A stretch of 64,000 nucleotides of DNA from Arthrobacter sp. (GCF_031179985.1 NZ_JAPSHJ010000002.1:62001-126000); one strand, 5' to 3'. Shown: positions 29,904 to 40,088, counted from the first letter of the stretch. Made by a program: numbers and translations. The notes: generated from the sequence alone by a model not told the origin.

Positions 29904-30254
29904 ATGAATATCGTCTTTGACATCATGGTCTTCCTTCACATCGTTGGCGCCGCAATGATCGTCGGCATCTGGATCGGCAACATGAAAAAGCCAACGGTCC
30001 ACCCCCGGCAGTTCGACGGCGCCGCACTGCAGCTCCTCACAGGCATCGCGATGATGGGCCTGATCCCCGCATTGGACAGGGATGCCAACTACATGAAGCT
30101 CGGCGTCAAGATCGTGATCGCCCTTGTGGTCGCCGTCCTCGCCTTTATCGGCAGCCGTAAGTACAAGAAAGGCGAACCAGTCGGCAAGGGACTGGCACAC
30201 AGCGTGGGCGGACTTGCCCTCCTGAACGTTGCCATTGCTACTCTCTGGAACTAA
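29904..30254 (+). CDS. Uncharacterised small four-TM membrane protein
   Basis: 116 aa, about 4 hydrophobic segments with His in TM1 (FLHIVGAAMIVGIWIGN) and before TM4 (GLAHSVGG). Confidence 0.8.
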   Translation: MNIVFDIMVFLHIVGAAMIVGIWIGNMKKPTVHPRQFDGAALQLLTGIAMMGLIPALDRDANYMKLGVKIVIALVVAVLAFIGSRKYKKGEPVGKGLAHSVGGLALLNVAIATLWN

Positions 30255-30481
30255 AGCATGTCTCCCGCGCCTGTCCTCCGTTCAGGGCTGCCCGGGAATA
30301 GGTCCGGCAGATTAAGCCAGATGAACTGATCGAAGCGACTGGCCACCTCTACTGCCAGGAACCTGGACCAGAACGCGGCAAGACTCTCCGCGTCCACAGC
30401 GCTGACCATAATCGAGGCGATACGCGCAACTGGCGGATCGTGGTGACTCTGCTGCTCAAGCTGCTTCTGATTCATGTTCAC
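30251..30481 (-). pseudogene. Truncated VOC/glyoxalase-like remnant
   Basis: VARIASIMVSAVDAESLAAFWSRFLAVEVASRFDQFIWLN resembles the N-terminal betaalpha unit of VOC proteins; stops after 76 aa. Confidence 0.5.
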
Positions 30482-30607
30482 TGCTTATTGATCCATAATC
30501 CTCTGACAGCGGACACTGGTGCACTTCAACTCCGGAATCCATAGGATTGACCCGGAGGGAAAAGGCCCAGGCCTGACCCGGTACCAAATTCAAGCTGAGG
30601 AGCGGAC

Positions 30608-31039
30608 ATGGCAGCAACACGCAACGCACACACTGTATGGAATGGCGATCTGATGGAGGGTTCGGGTGCAACCACCCTGGACAGTTCCGGACTGGGCACT
30701 TTCGATGTGACCTGGAAGGCCCGCACCGAAGAAGCCGCGGGCAAGACCAGCCCCGAGGAACTGATTGCTGCAGCCCACTCGTCATGTTTCTCCATGGCCT
30801 TCAGCAACATGCTGGCCAAGGCGGGGCACACACCCGATGAGCTGTACACGACTGCTGCCGTGACGTTCGTTCCCGGTACCGGAATCACGGGAAGCCACCT
30901 CACCGTGAGCGCCAAGATTCCGGGCATTTCCGAAGAAGAGTTCCAGAAGATCGCCGAGGAAGCCAAGACGGGCTGCCCCGTTTCCGGCGCGTTGGCCAGT
31001 ATCGATATCTCCCTGGAGGCGACGCTCGCCTCTTCCTGA
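30608..31039 (+). CDS. OsmC-family peroxiredoxin
   Basis: OsmC features (TSPEELIAAAHSSCFSMAFSNMLAKAG...; EAKTGCPVSGAL). Confidence 0.92.
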   Translation: MAATRNAHTVWNGDLMEGSGATTLDSSGLGTFDVTWKARTEEAAGKTSPEELIAAAHSSCFSMAFSNMLAKAGHTPDELYTTAAVTFVPGTGITGSHLTVSAKIPGISEEEFQKIAEEAKTGCPVSGALASIDISLEATLASS

Positions 31040-31106
31040 TCGCAAGGCATCACGAAGAATCCTGATCCGAGCGGCGCAACGGTGACGCATCGGGTCGGGA
31101 CAGCTC

Positions 31107-31163
31107 AAAGGCCCCGTTGAACTGATAGTCAGGAAAGCCTGACACCAGCCCAACGGGGCCTTT
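31107..31163 (+). terminator. Terminator-like nested hairpin
   Basis: Perfect 13-bp outer stem AAAGGCCCCGTTG / CAACGGGGCCTTT with inner hairpin GTCAGG-AAAG-CCTGAC; lies between the convergent OsmC and tricorn-like genes. Confidence 0.75.
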
Positions 31164-31178
31164 AGCGTTGGCCGGCAG

Positions 31179-34100
31179 TCAGTCTGTGTGCTTCCGTGCA
31201 GGCAAGGGAGCAGGGACCACCCGACGGTAGCCTTCGCGGAGCGGGGGACGGTCCGTGGGGAGCTCCTGGATCATTTCTTTCAGTGCCCCGATCCCATATT
31301 CCAACTGGGGATCGCGTCCGGCCGCGTAGGCATGGGGCGGGAACGTTACCTCGATGTCAGGGGTGACACCGAAGTTCTCTATATCCCACCCGACTCCCCC
31401 GCTGAACCAGGTGGCATACCGGGGCTGCGTCACTCCGGTGCCGTCGGCGAGGGTAAAGCGGTTGTCGATGCCCACGACGCCGCCCCAGGTCCGGGTGCCG
31501 ATAACCGGCCCTATTCCCCGCAGCTTCGAAACCTGGGTGATGATGTCGCCGTCGGAACCGGCAAATTCATCGGCGAGGATCACCACCGGCCCCCGCGGTG
31601 CATGGTGGGGGTAAGTGCGGGGTTTCTCTCCACGAGGCATGCTCCACCCCGTCACCTTTCGCCCGATGAGTTCAGCGACCAGTTGCGATGTGTGTCCGCC
31701 CCGGTTCCGGCGAACATCCACTATCAGCCCGTCAAGAGCGGTCTCAGTGTCCAGGTCCCGGTGCAACTGTGCCCATCCATTCGGCATCATGTCGGGAATA
31801 TGAAGGTACCCAAAGGTAGCGTCTGATGCCTCCCTGACTGTCCGCCGGTTTGCTGCCACCCATTCCTGGTAGCGCAGCCGCTCCTCGTCCTTCACCGGAA
31901 CAACAGCAATCCGCCGCTGGCTACCGGCGGCATCGCCGTGACCGGCGCCGTTGAGAAGGGTGAGTTCCACGGCTCGTCCGGCGGCGCCCACCAGCTGAAT
32001 GGCCGGCGTGAGAGTTTCTGAAAGCTCCACACCGTCTATGGCCAGGATCACATCGCCGGCTTTGGCATCAGCTCCTGGACGTGTCAGTGGTGAGGTGGCC
32101 AGGGGATCCGAAGATTCACCGGCGAGGATCCGGGTTATTTCCCACCCCTGACCCGTGAAGGCGAGATCGGCGCCGAGTCGGCCCTGTCCGTTGCTGCCGT
32201 TTTCGGTGACAGCGGCCGGACGCACGTAGGCATGTGAGGTGCCAAGTTCACCGTGGAGTTCCCACAGGAGGTCCACAAGATCATCGTGTGACCCCAGACG
32301 ATCCACAATGGGGCGATACCGGCTGTGCACGGAATCCCAGTCCTGGCCGGCCATGTCCTCAGCCCAGAAGAAGTCGCGCTGCAGGCGCCACGCTTCATCA
32401 AACGCCTGTGCCCAAATACTCACAGGATCCATCAGCACACGGACCCTGCCCAGATCCACGGAGACCAGCTTGCCCGAATCTTCATCCGCCTTGGCCCCTG
32501 AGGGCGCGACCTTGACAGCCTTCTCGTGGATGAATACCACCTGTTTCCGGTCCCCTGACAGAGTGTAGCGGTCCAACGAATCCACGATCGTGGCGTCCTT
32601 GCGGGTACTCAGGTCAAAACGCACCAGCCGAGGCGTCGGCTTCTTGTCTTCGAGCGTTGCCCTGCCATCCCCCGTCGCTCCGGCCAGCGGGCTGTCCATC
32701 CAAAGCAACGCACCCGCGGTTGCCGAGAGAGCGGAATAGTTGCCTTGCGGAACGGGGACGCTGATCACACGGTGGGCCAACCCTTCCGGGTCCACCCTGA
32801 CCTCCGGAGAGTCCGCTCCCCCTGTCTTCTGATCGTCGCCGTCTGCATCCGCCGCTTCGCCGCCGTCCTGCAGATCCACCGTCGGCCCGAACGGCGAAGG
32901 TGTGTCAGCCGCAAGCGCCACAAGATAGGGCTTGATGGGACTGGGGAAGGACAGGTCGAACGAATGTCCATCGTAAACGGGGTCAAAACTGCGGTTGGAG
33001 AGGAATGCGAGGAATTTACCGTCAGGAGTGAACGACGGCGACTCGTCCCGGAAGCGCCCATCCGTGACGCTGATGGCTTCCATGCGATCAGTCGAAACGC
33101 GGGCAATCCTGATCCGGCTCCGGGATCCAAAGGACGTAACCGGCTCGGACCACCCCAGCCAGGAGGAGTCCGGCGACCAGCAGAGGCCTTCTATCGTGCC
33201 CTCGCCGATGCTGGTGACGAGTGTCAAAGAACCCGCCCGGGTGTCCGCAAGGTAGACGTCGCCAAAGGCGGTGCCCACAGCAAGCCACCGTCCGTCCGGG
33301 CTGGCCTCCAAGGCGCTGGCGCGTGTGGGCTTCGGGAAATCCATGCGCAAGGCCTGTGATGCAGGGACACTGGAAGCAGCCGATGGCCTGGCAAACCCGC
33401 CGGCAACATCAGCATCCTCAAAAGCGTCGTGCTGGCGCCCTTCAGTCTGGTGCCCGGCAGGCGGGTTTTCGTGGCCCGCCCCAACCTGGAGGCTCAGCCC
33501 CGCAGCGGACACGGGGCTGGGCAGCACGGTTCCCTTGCTTTGCCCGGAATTGGCCTTGGCGTCCTTAGTCCCTGCCGGGGCCGGGACGAGCAGTCCGGCG
33601 ATGGCCTTAACGTAAAGGGCCTCAACCCCGCCATGATCAGCAACATAGGCAATCCGCCCATCCGCCAGCGGCCGCGGAAGCCGTCCACGCACTCCGGGTG
33701 TGGCTTCAATGACTCGCGAGGGGCCGTCTTTGTGCCGAAGCCAGTGGATGGTTCCATGGGCTTCAACTGCACTTGATGTTCCCGTATGGTCCGGGATCAC
33801 GTCCCCGAGATGCTTCGCTGTCTTAAGGAGCGAGCTGCGGCGCGCCTGGGACGCCGAGCCCAGCGAGATGTCCAGCCTCACGGCCTCCGAGGCAAGGTCC
33901 GGCAGAACCCACAGCTCGCCTGCCGATTCAAAGATGATGCGCTTTCCGTCAGTAGCCGCGTGGCGGGCGTAGAAGTCCTCGTGGTCTGTGTGCCTGCGAA
34001 GGTCAGCCCCGTTGGGGAGCACTGAATACAGGTTCCCGTACCCTTCGTGGTCTGACAGGAACGCGATCCGTCCTTCCACCCACATGGGGTCAGTAAGGTT

Positions 34101-34679
34101 CCCGTCAATCTCCGGAAGAAGCCTTTCGAACTCGCCGTTTCCGTCATCATCGATCCACAGTTTGCCGGCCGTTCCGCCCCGGTAGCGTTTCCACCAGGCA
34201 GGCTCCCGCGACAATACGCTGGCCAGCACGACCGGCCGCTCGTCACCGATTTCCGGGCCAAAGGCCACGGACTCTACTGGCCCGAACGGAAGCTCCTCCG
34301 CCCAGCCGCCCTCCACGGGCACGCTGTAGGCGTGGGTATGGCGCCCTTCAGCCTGGCGGAAAGCGCTCGTGACGACGACGTCACCGGCTGCCGTAAATCC
34401 TTTGACGCGCGTAGTGGCGTGTCCGAAGTACGTCAATTGGCGGTAACCGCCGCCGTCGACATCGGACGTGACCACTTCCGGGTTGGTACCCTGCACCACT
34501 GTCCAGACCAACCGCTTGCCGTCCGGAGTGAACCGGGGATTGCGGGCGGGCAACTGAAGAGATGAGACCCGCCAGGCGCGGCCTCCTCCCAGAGGTGCAA
34601 TCCAGACGTCGTCCTCGGCCACAAAGGTGATCAGGTCGCCGTGCAGATGCGGGAAACGTAAATAGCTCGAAGAGGTCAT
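31179..34679 (-). CDS. Tricorn-like protease (beta-propellers, PDZ, S41 catalytic core)
   Basis: N-terminus YLRFPHLHGDLITFVAEDDVWIAPLGGGRAWRVSS; PDZ and S41 motifs (GLIVDVRRNRGGHTSQLVAELIGRK, VVILADEFAGSDGDIITQ, GTRTWGGVVGI). Confidence 0.93.
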   Translation of the reverse strand: MTSSSYLRFPHLHGDLITFVAEDDVWIAPLGGGRAWRVSSLQLPARNPRFTPDGKRLVWTVVQGTNPEVVTSDVDGGGYRQLTYFGHATTRVKGFTAAGDVVVTSAFRQAEGRHTHAYSVPVEGGWAEELPFGPVESVAFGPEIGDERPVVLASVLSREPAWWKRYRGGTAGKLWIDDDGNGEFERLLPEIDGNLTDPMWVEGRIAFLSDHEGYGNLYSVLPNGADLRRHTDHEDFYARHAATDGKRIIFESAGELWVLPDLASEAVRLDISLGSASQARRSSLLKTAKHLGDVIPDHTGTSSAVEAHGTIHWLRHKDGPSRVIEATPGVRGRLPRPLADGRIAYVADHGGVEALYVKAIAGLLVPAPAGTKDAKANSGQSKGTVLPSPVSAAGLSLQVGAGHENPPAGHQTEGRQHDAFEDADVAGGFARPSAASSVPASQALRMDFPKPTRASALEASPDGRWLAVGTAFGDVYLADTRAGSLTLVTSIGEGTIEGLCWSPDSSWLGWSEPVTSFGSRSRIRIARVSTDRMEAISVTDGRFRDESPSFTPDGKFLAFLSNRSFDPVYDGHSFDLSFPSPIKPYLVALAADTPSPFGPTVDLQDGGEAADADGDDQKTGGADSPEVRVDPEGLAHRVISVPVPQGNYSALSATAGALLWMDSPLAGATGDGRATLEDKKPTPRLVRFDLSTRKDATIVDSLDRYTLSGDRKQVVFIHEKAVKVAPSGAKADEDSGKLVSVDLGRVRVLMDPVSIWAQAFDEAWRLQRDFFWAEDMAGQDWDSVHSRYRPIVDRLGSHDDLVDLLWELHGELGTSHAYVRPAAVTENGSNGQGRLGADLAFTGQGWEITRILAGESSDPLATSPLTRPGADAKAGDVILAIDGVELSETLTPAIQLVGAAGRAVELTLLNGAGHGDAAGSQRRIAVVPVKDEERLRYQEWVAANRRTVREASDATFGYLHIPDMMPNGWAQLHRDLDTETALDGLIVDVRRNRGGHTSQLVAELIGRKVTGWSMPRGEKPRTYPHHAPRGPVVILADEFAGSDGDIITQVSKLRGIGPVIGTRTWGGVVGIDNRFTLADGTGVTQPRYATWFSGGVGWDIENFGVTPDIEVTFPPHAYAAGRDPQLEYGIGALKEMIQELPTDRPPLREGYRRVVPAPLPARKHTD

Positions 34680-34763
34680 CAGTTGATCATAGTCAAAGTC
34701 CTGCGCTCAACTGTCATGGACTGACACGCATCCGGCCCACGTCTTCCCGTGGTGAGATTGCAC

Positions 34764-35654
34764 ATGCAGATAGTCATTTCAGGTGCTTCAGGGCTCATTG
34801 GAAACGCGCTCACCCGCAGCCTCCGCCGGAACGGTCACAATGTCAGGACGCTCGTTCGCAGGCCGCCCGCCTCGCCCTCGGAAACAGCATGGGATCCTTC
34901 GCAGGGTGTTCTCGACCCCACTGCCCTTGAGGGCGCAAACGCCATCATCAATCTCTCTGGCGCGGGAATCGGTGACAGGCTATGGACTCGTGCCAGGCTC
35001 AAGGAACTGTCCGCCTCACGGGTCCTGTCCACCCAAACCCTTGTCAAAGGAATGAAACAGCTGGGCTCACCCCCCTCAGTGTTCATCAGCCAGTCGGCTT
35101 CCGGCTACTACGGGGATGCCGGCGCGAGGGTCCTCAGCGAAGAATCACCAGCGGGAAGCGGAGTTTTGGCAGAGCTCTGCCTGGAATGGGAAGCGGCAGC
35201 CAACGAAGCCCCACACGGTGTCCGTGTGATAACACCGCGGACGGGAGTGGTGCTCAGCCCCGCTGGAGGAGCCCTGGGCAAGCTGCTTCCGCTCCTGCGG
35301 CTCGGACTGGGCGGCCCGTTGGGCAACGGCCGGCAGTATTGGCCGTGGGTAACCCTTCCCGACGTCGTGTCCGCCTTTTCGTTCCTTCTTCAGTCGCCGA
35401 ACGCGGGACCCGTCAATCTGGGGGCACCGCACAGTGCCCAGCTCCACTCTCTTATTTCCCACCTGGGGTCCGCGCTGAACCGCCCGGCGCTTTTGAGGGT
35501 TCCAGCTCCCATCCTGCGCCTCGGCATGGGCAAGCTGGCGGATGAACTCCTGCTGGCAAGCCAGCGGCTCGATCCCGTGGTGCTCACGTCAGCCGGTTTC
35601 CAATGGCAACATCCATCGCTGACGGACGCAGCCAGGTGGATCGCAGGCCGTTAG
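34764..35654 (+). CDS. TIGR01777-family NAD-dependent epimerase-like protein
   Basis: MQIVISGASGLIGNALTRSLRRNGHNVRTLVRR; SASGYYGDAG; RTGVVLSPAGGALGKLLPLLRLGLGGPLGNGRQYWPWV. Confidence 0.9.
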   Translation: MQIVISGASGLIGNALTRSLRRNGHNVRTLVRRPPASPSETAWDPSQGVLDPTALEGANAIINLSGAGIGDRLWTRARLKELSASRVLSTQTLVKGMKQLGSPPSVFISQSASGYYGDAGARVLSEESPAGSGVLAELCLEWEAAANEAPHGVRVITPRTGVVLSPAGGALGKLLPLLRLGLGGPLGNGRQYWPWVTLPDVVSAFSFLLQSPNAGPVNLGAPHSAQLHSLISHLGSALNRPALLRVPAPILRLGMGKLADELLLASQRLDPVVLTSAGFQWQHPSLTDAARWIAGR

Positions 35655-37432
35655 GTGGGAGGCAGGATCTCTTGAATGCGCCATCTGCCGTCCACCAGAA
35701 GCAGGACCAGCCGGAGTTGTTCCTCACCGCCAGCCGCCCGATTGGCCACCAAAGCACCTGAAGCATCCAGTTCCTGATAGGCGGACGCGGACGCAGTAAT
35801 GCTAAGAACTGCCCGATCCGTAGTGCTTTCGCGCTCAGTGTCTACCTTGGAGAGTGTGGTGGTGAAACCTGCCAGCCTGTGGCCGGACCTGGCCAGCACC
35901 GCAACAGTCCTGGCGTCAGCCTCCGCCGCATCGGAACCCATAACGTTGACTTCGTTCAGCAGGTCATGTCTGCCGGAGCTGAATGCTGTTGATCGCAGCC
36001 AGGCCAGCCCCCGTGCCGCCTGGTCGGGCGCGCCGGAATCAATCTGCTCACGGATCTCCTGAGGAATCTCTGCTGGGAGCTCTCCTGGGACGCCTGCGGA
36101 ACTCTCTGCAGCGGGACTTGCCTCATCGGCGACTCCCCCGGCCCGCGGTGAAACCATCCCTGCTTCCGGCTGGGCGGCCAAGGCAGCCCCAAAAACTTCG
36201 GGCCGCCACCAGTTGATACCCGCACCTGTCGACAACAGCACCAGAGCAATGCAGGCAAAGGGAAGCAGTCGGGGACTCCTTCGCCTGCGGGCTGTGCGCA
36301 GCCCACGCCTTGTCTCGTGACTTGCACTGGCTGTTGCCGATGGGCCCGGCCCCAAATGATTTTCCGGACCGGCGTGAGAGGCCTGGCGCGCCGGATGCTT
36401 TGTGAACCGGCGCCGCCACTCCCTGTACCGGCGCCTCCATTCCCTGTACCCGATGAAACGGGCCAAAAAATGATCCTGGGGAGGCAGGCTACGACGCGTC
36501 AGCAGTTCCGGAATCACGGTGGGGTGGACGGAGGCGGCAAGATCGACTGGAGCCGCTTCCGCACTTCGATACACAGCGGTTGCGAACTCGCGTGCGGTAG
36601 GGCGCAGGCGTCGCTCATCATGAAGTGCGGCTTCAAGCGCCGCGGCCAGCTCCGGCGGTGCATCCTGCAGCAAAAGTGTCAGAGGGGGCCTGCGGGAAGT
36701 CTCCGGCGGCGGGTTTCCGGTCAGGCAGTACCAGCCGACAGCGGCAAGGGAATATACGTCCCGCTCCGGTTGAAGTCCGGCCCTGAGGGGGTGGTCCGGC
36801 GCAGGATCCTTGAAGCCCAAGGTGCCGTGTCCGGAAACAGCTACGGCATCCCCCACCATTTTGCCGACACCGAGGTCTGCCAGCAGAGGCTTACCCTGTG
36901 CGGAAAACAGGACATTCCCCGGTGAGACGTCCGAGTGCGTGAATCCCTGGCTGTGAAGGTATGCCAGAGCCTGGGCCATCGGTGTCAGGACGGTGACCGT
37001 TTCGCCAACAGTGAGCTTGCCCCGGATGGCCACCAGTTCAGCAAGGGAGCCACCAGCGGCAAAATCCATGACGAGACCCAAGCTGCCGTCACCAACCCCT
37101 CCCAGCCTGACGACGTCGTGCGCCCTGACAAGGTGGGGGTGGTCCAAGGCCGAGAGGATGCGTATCTCACGACGAATGGATTCTGCTGTGGAGACATCAT
37201 CCGGAGCATCCTCCATGCATTTCAGGGCAAAGCTTCTGCCCGTCGATTTCTCGCTGACGAGCCAAACCGCAGCTGATCCGCCTTTGCCCAGTGGACGCCC
37301 CACCTCATAGCCGGACACGGAAGGCTTTGTGTCCGCGATGTCGGCGGCAAGGGCAGGGCCCGTAGTGAACGATTCCCCGCCAGTTTCCATGCTGATCTCC
37401 GGCCCGCGCCGCTGGAATTTATCCATAATCAA
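35651..37432 (-). CDS. Transmembrane serine/threonine protein kinase
   Basis: Kinase motifs (LGKGGSAAVWLV, HSDVSPGNVLF, LADLGVGKM), single TM (LLPFACIALVLLSTGAGI), extracytoplasmic C-terminus; start may be 37426 or 37390. Confidence 0.9.
   Translation of the reverse strand: MIMDKFQRRGPEISMETGGESFTTGPALAADIADTKPSVSGYEVGRPLGKGGSAAVWLVSEKSTGRSFALKCMEDAPDDVSTAESIRREIRILSALDHPHLVRAHDVVRLGGVGDGSLGLVMDFAAGGSLAELVAIRGKLTVGETVTVLTPMAQALAYLHSQGFTHSDVSPGNVLFSAQGKPLLADLGVGKMVGDAVAVSGHGTLGFKDPAPDHPLRAGLQPERDVYSLAAVGWYCLTGNPPPETSRRPPLTLLLQDAPPELAAALEAALHDERRLRPTAREFATAVYRSAEAAPVDLAASVHPTVIPELLTRRSLPPQDHFLARFIGYREWRRRYREWRRRFTKHPARQASHAGPENHLGPGPSATASASHETRRGLRTARRRRSPRLLPFACIALVLLSTGAGINWWRPEVFGAALAAQPEAGMVSPRAGGVADEASPAAESSAGVPGELPAEIPQEIREQIDSGAPDQAARGLAWLRSTAFSSGRHDLLNEVNVMGSDAAEADARTVAVLARSGHRLAGFTTTLSKVDTERESTTDRAVLSITASASAYQELDASGALVANRAAGGEEQLRLVLLLVDGRWRIQEILPPT
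36409..36450. repeat. 21-bp x2 tandem repeat within the kinase gene
   Basis: GGCGCCGCCACTCCCTGTACC / GGCGCCTCCATTCCCTGTACC, encoding tandem YREWRRR-YREWRRR. Confidence 0.9.
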
Positions 37433-37544
37433 GGAATAGCCGATTCCGCAGAATCCCGCAGAAGTTATCCACAGCCCCTCTGTTGCGATGAGAGCTTAAG
37501 CACAGAACCGGGCACGATGGCGGACGGGGTCTAAGCTGTTAGGC

Positions 37545-38213
37545 ATGACTCTTGAGTTTTCCCAGCTGGGTCTGGCCCCGGATTTCGTTGATTACACGCG
37601 TGCTTGGGAAATCCAGCGCGAACTCCACGACAACGTCCTCGCCGGCAAAGCACCCAGCACAGTCCTCCTCCTCGAGCACTCCCCCGTATATACAGCGGGA
37701 AAGCGTACTGAGGAACATGAACGCCCCTTCGACGGAACACCGGTGGTACCGGTAGACCGCGGGGGCAAGCTCACCTGGCACGGTCCGGGCCAGCTGGTAG
37801 GTTACCCCATCATCAAGCTGAAGAACCCTGCAGGTATCCGCGACTATGTGGAACGCCTTGAAGCAGTAATCATCGCCGTTCTGTCCGACTATGGCCTCAA
37901 AGTGGAACGCATCAAGGGACGGGCAGGTGTCTGGATCGACCAGGACGAGAAGGGGCCGGCCCGCAAAATCGCAGCGATCGGGATCCGCGTCAGCGACGGC
38001 GTCACAATGCACGGCTTTGCCATCAACTGCAACAACGACCTGGCGCCCTATGGCCAGATCATCGCCTGCGGTATCACTGACGCAGGCGTGACCACCATCT
38101 CCCAGGAAACCGGGAGAGACGTAGCTCCGGCCGATCTCGTTTCGCGGATCACGGAAGAACTGCGCAAGAATGAAGACGCCCTAGTTGCGATTCCCGAAGG
38201 AGCTCTACTGTGA
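37545..38213 (+). CDS. lipB: Lipoyl(octanoyl) transferase
   Basis: [49 protein letters not shown]. Confidence 0.95.
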   Translation: MTLEFSQLGLAPDFVDYTRAWEIQRELHDNVLAGKAPSTVLLLEHSPVYTAGKRTEEHERPFDGTPVVPVDRGGKLTWHGPGQLVGYPIIKLKNPAGIRDYVERLEAVIIAVLSDYGLKVERIKGRAGVWIDQDEKGPARKIAAIGIRVSDGVTMHGFAINCNNDLAPYGQIIACGITDAGVTTISQETGRDVAPADLVSRITEELRKNEDALVAIPEGALL

Positions 38214-39217
38214 CACTGGCACCAGAAGGCCGGAAAATGCTGCGCATCGAGCAGCGCAACTCGGCCACACCGGTGGAGCGGAAACCGGAGTGGATCAAAG
38301 CGAAGGTCCAAATGGGACCGGAATTCGTTAACCTCAAGAACCTGGTGAAGAAGGAAGGCCTCCACACCGTCTGCGAAGAAGCAGGATGCCCCAACATTTT
38401 CGAATGCTGGGAAGACAAGGAAGCGACCTTCCTGATTGGCGGCTCCGAATGCACCCGCCGCTGCGATTTCTGCCAGATTGACACAGGGAAGCCGTCGCCG
38501 GTGGACATCTTCGAACCCACCAAGGTTGCGAGGTCGGTCCAATCGATGCAACTGCGCTACGCCACGGTTACGGGCGTCGCGCGCGACGACCTCGAAGATG
38601 AAGGCGTCTGGCTGTACGCGGAAACGGTCCGCAAGATTCATGAACTTAACCCGGGCACCGGCGTCGAACTGCTGATCCCGGACTTCTCCGGAAAGCCGGA
38701 GCACATTGAGGCGATCTGCGATTCCAAGCCTGAAGTGTTCGCCCACAACGTGGAAACCGTACCGAGGATTTTCAAGCGCATCCGGCCGGCGTTCCGTTAC
38801 GACCGTTCGCTCGACGTCATCACGCAGGGCCGCAAGCTCGGCATGGTCACAAAGTCGAACCTTATCCTCGGAATGGGCGAGACACGGGAAGAGATTTCCG
38901 AAGCCCTCAAGGACCTGCACGACGCCGGCTGCGACCTCATCACCATCACGCAGTACCTGCGGCCAAGCGAACGCCACCTTCCGGTGGACCGCTGGGTCAA
39001 GCCGCAGGAGTTTGTCGACCTGCAGCAGGAAGCAGATGAGATCGGCTTTCTGGGAGTCATGAGCGGACCGCTGGTGCGATCGTCGTACCGCGCCGGCCGT
39101 CTCTGGGCAACCGCGATGCGTAAAAAGGGCTGGGAAATCCCGGCCGAGCTCGCCCATATCGAGAGCTCCGGCAGCACCCGTCAGGAAGCCAGCTCGCTCA
39201 TCGCAGCCCGCTCCTAG
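38210..39217 (+). CDS. lipA: Lipoyl synthase
   Basis: Radical [12 protein letters not shown] and N-terminal [13 protein letters not shown]; 4-nt overlap with lipB. Confidence 0.97.
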   Translation: MTLAPEGRKMLRIEQRNSATPVERKPEWIKAKVQMGPEFVNLKNLVKKEGLHTVCEEAGCPNIFECWEDKEATFLIGGSECTRRCDFCQIDTGKPSPVDIFEPTKVARSVQSMQLRYATVTGVARDDLEDEGVWLYAETVRKIHELNPGTGVELLIPDFSGKPEHIEAICDSKPEVFAHNVETVPRIFKRIRPAFRYDRSLDVITQGRKLGMVTKSNLILGMGETREEISEALKDLHDAGCDLITITQYLRPSERHLPVDRWVKPQEFVDLQQEADEIGFLGVMSGPLVRSSYRAGRLWATAMRKKGWEIPAELAHIESSGSTRQEASSLIAARS

Positions 39218-39242
39218 AAGCGCACCCCGAACTATTGCGCAG

Positions 39243-39289
39243 TGGCTGAGGGCCGGATGCCGGGCTTCCCGGCGTCCGGCCCTCAGCCA
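39243..39289 (+). terminator. 22-bp near-perfect hairpin after lipA
   Basis: TGGCTGAGGGCCGGATGCCGGG-CTT-CCCGGCGTCCGGCCCTCAGCCA; one G-T wobble; no T tract. Confidence 0.65.
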
Positions 39290-39313
39290 TCAATCACGTA
39301 GAATTGAGGCACT

Positions 39314-40078
39314 ATGGCGAAATCCCCTGATTCCAGCAACACCACTCCGGCATCCTCTGATGAGCCGAAACGTGGCCTCTTTTCACGTAAGCCCAAGGCG
39401 GCGAAGGTCAAGAAGCCAAGCCGTCTGAAGCAGATCGGCGAGGTCTTCCAAATGACCCGGCGCCACGACCCCATGGTGCCGTGGCTGATGCTGCTGGTTT
39501 TCCTTGGCGTCGTCGCTGTCAGCTTCCTGGTCGGTTTCTGGCTGGAGAACTGGGTTACCGGACTCATCATCGGCATCCCTCTTGGTTTGCTGGGGGCAAC
39601 GCTGATCCTGTCCCGCCGCGCTGAGCGGGCTGCGTTTGCACAGATTGAGAACCAGCCGGGAGCGTCGGGGGCCGCCTTGGGCACACTCAAGCGCGGATGG
39701 ATCACAGAAGAGCAGCCGGTAGCTGTCAACCCGAGGACGCAGGATGCTGTCTTCCGGGCTATTGGGCGCCCGGGCGTGGTGTTGGTCAGCGAAGGACCCA
39801 CCCATCGGGTGAAGCCGCTGATCGAGGCCGAGCGTAAGAAGCTCGCACGCATCCTCCCCAACGTTCCTGTCCACGTGATCCAGAGCGGCCGGGGCGAGGG
39901 TCAGGTCCCCCTCAGCGAAGTTGCCAAGAAAATGGGAAAGCTGAACAAGGAGCTCACCAAGATCGAGGTCAGCGCTGTATCGAAGCGGATTGCGTCGCTG
40001 GGAAACCGTCTCCCGATTCCGAAGGGCATCGATCCCTACAAAGCACGTCCTGACCGCAAAGCAGCACGCGGCCGCTAG
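39314..40078 (+). CDS. DUF4191-family membrane protein
   Basis: RLKQIGEVFQMTRRHDPMVPWLMLLVF; position after lipA. Confidence 0.85.
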   Translation: MAKSPDSSNTTPASSDEPKRGLFSRKPKAAKVKKPSRLKQIGEVFQMTRRHDPMVPWLMLLVFLGVVAVSFLVGFWLENWVTGLIIGIPLGLLGATLILSRRAERAAFAQIENQPGASGAALGTLKRGWITEEQPVAVNPRTQDAVFRAIGRPGVVLVSEGPTHRVKPLIEAERKKLARILPNVPVHVIQSGRGEGQVPLSEVAKKMGKLNKELTKIEVSAVSKRIASLGNRLPIPKGIDPYKARPDRKAARGR

Positions 40079-40088
40079 CTGGATCCGC

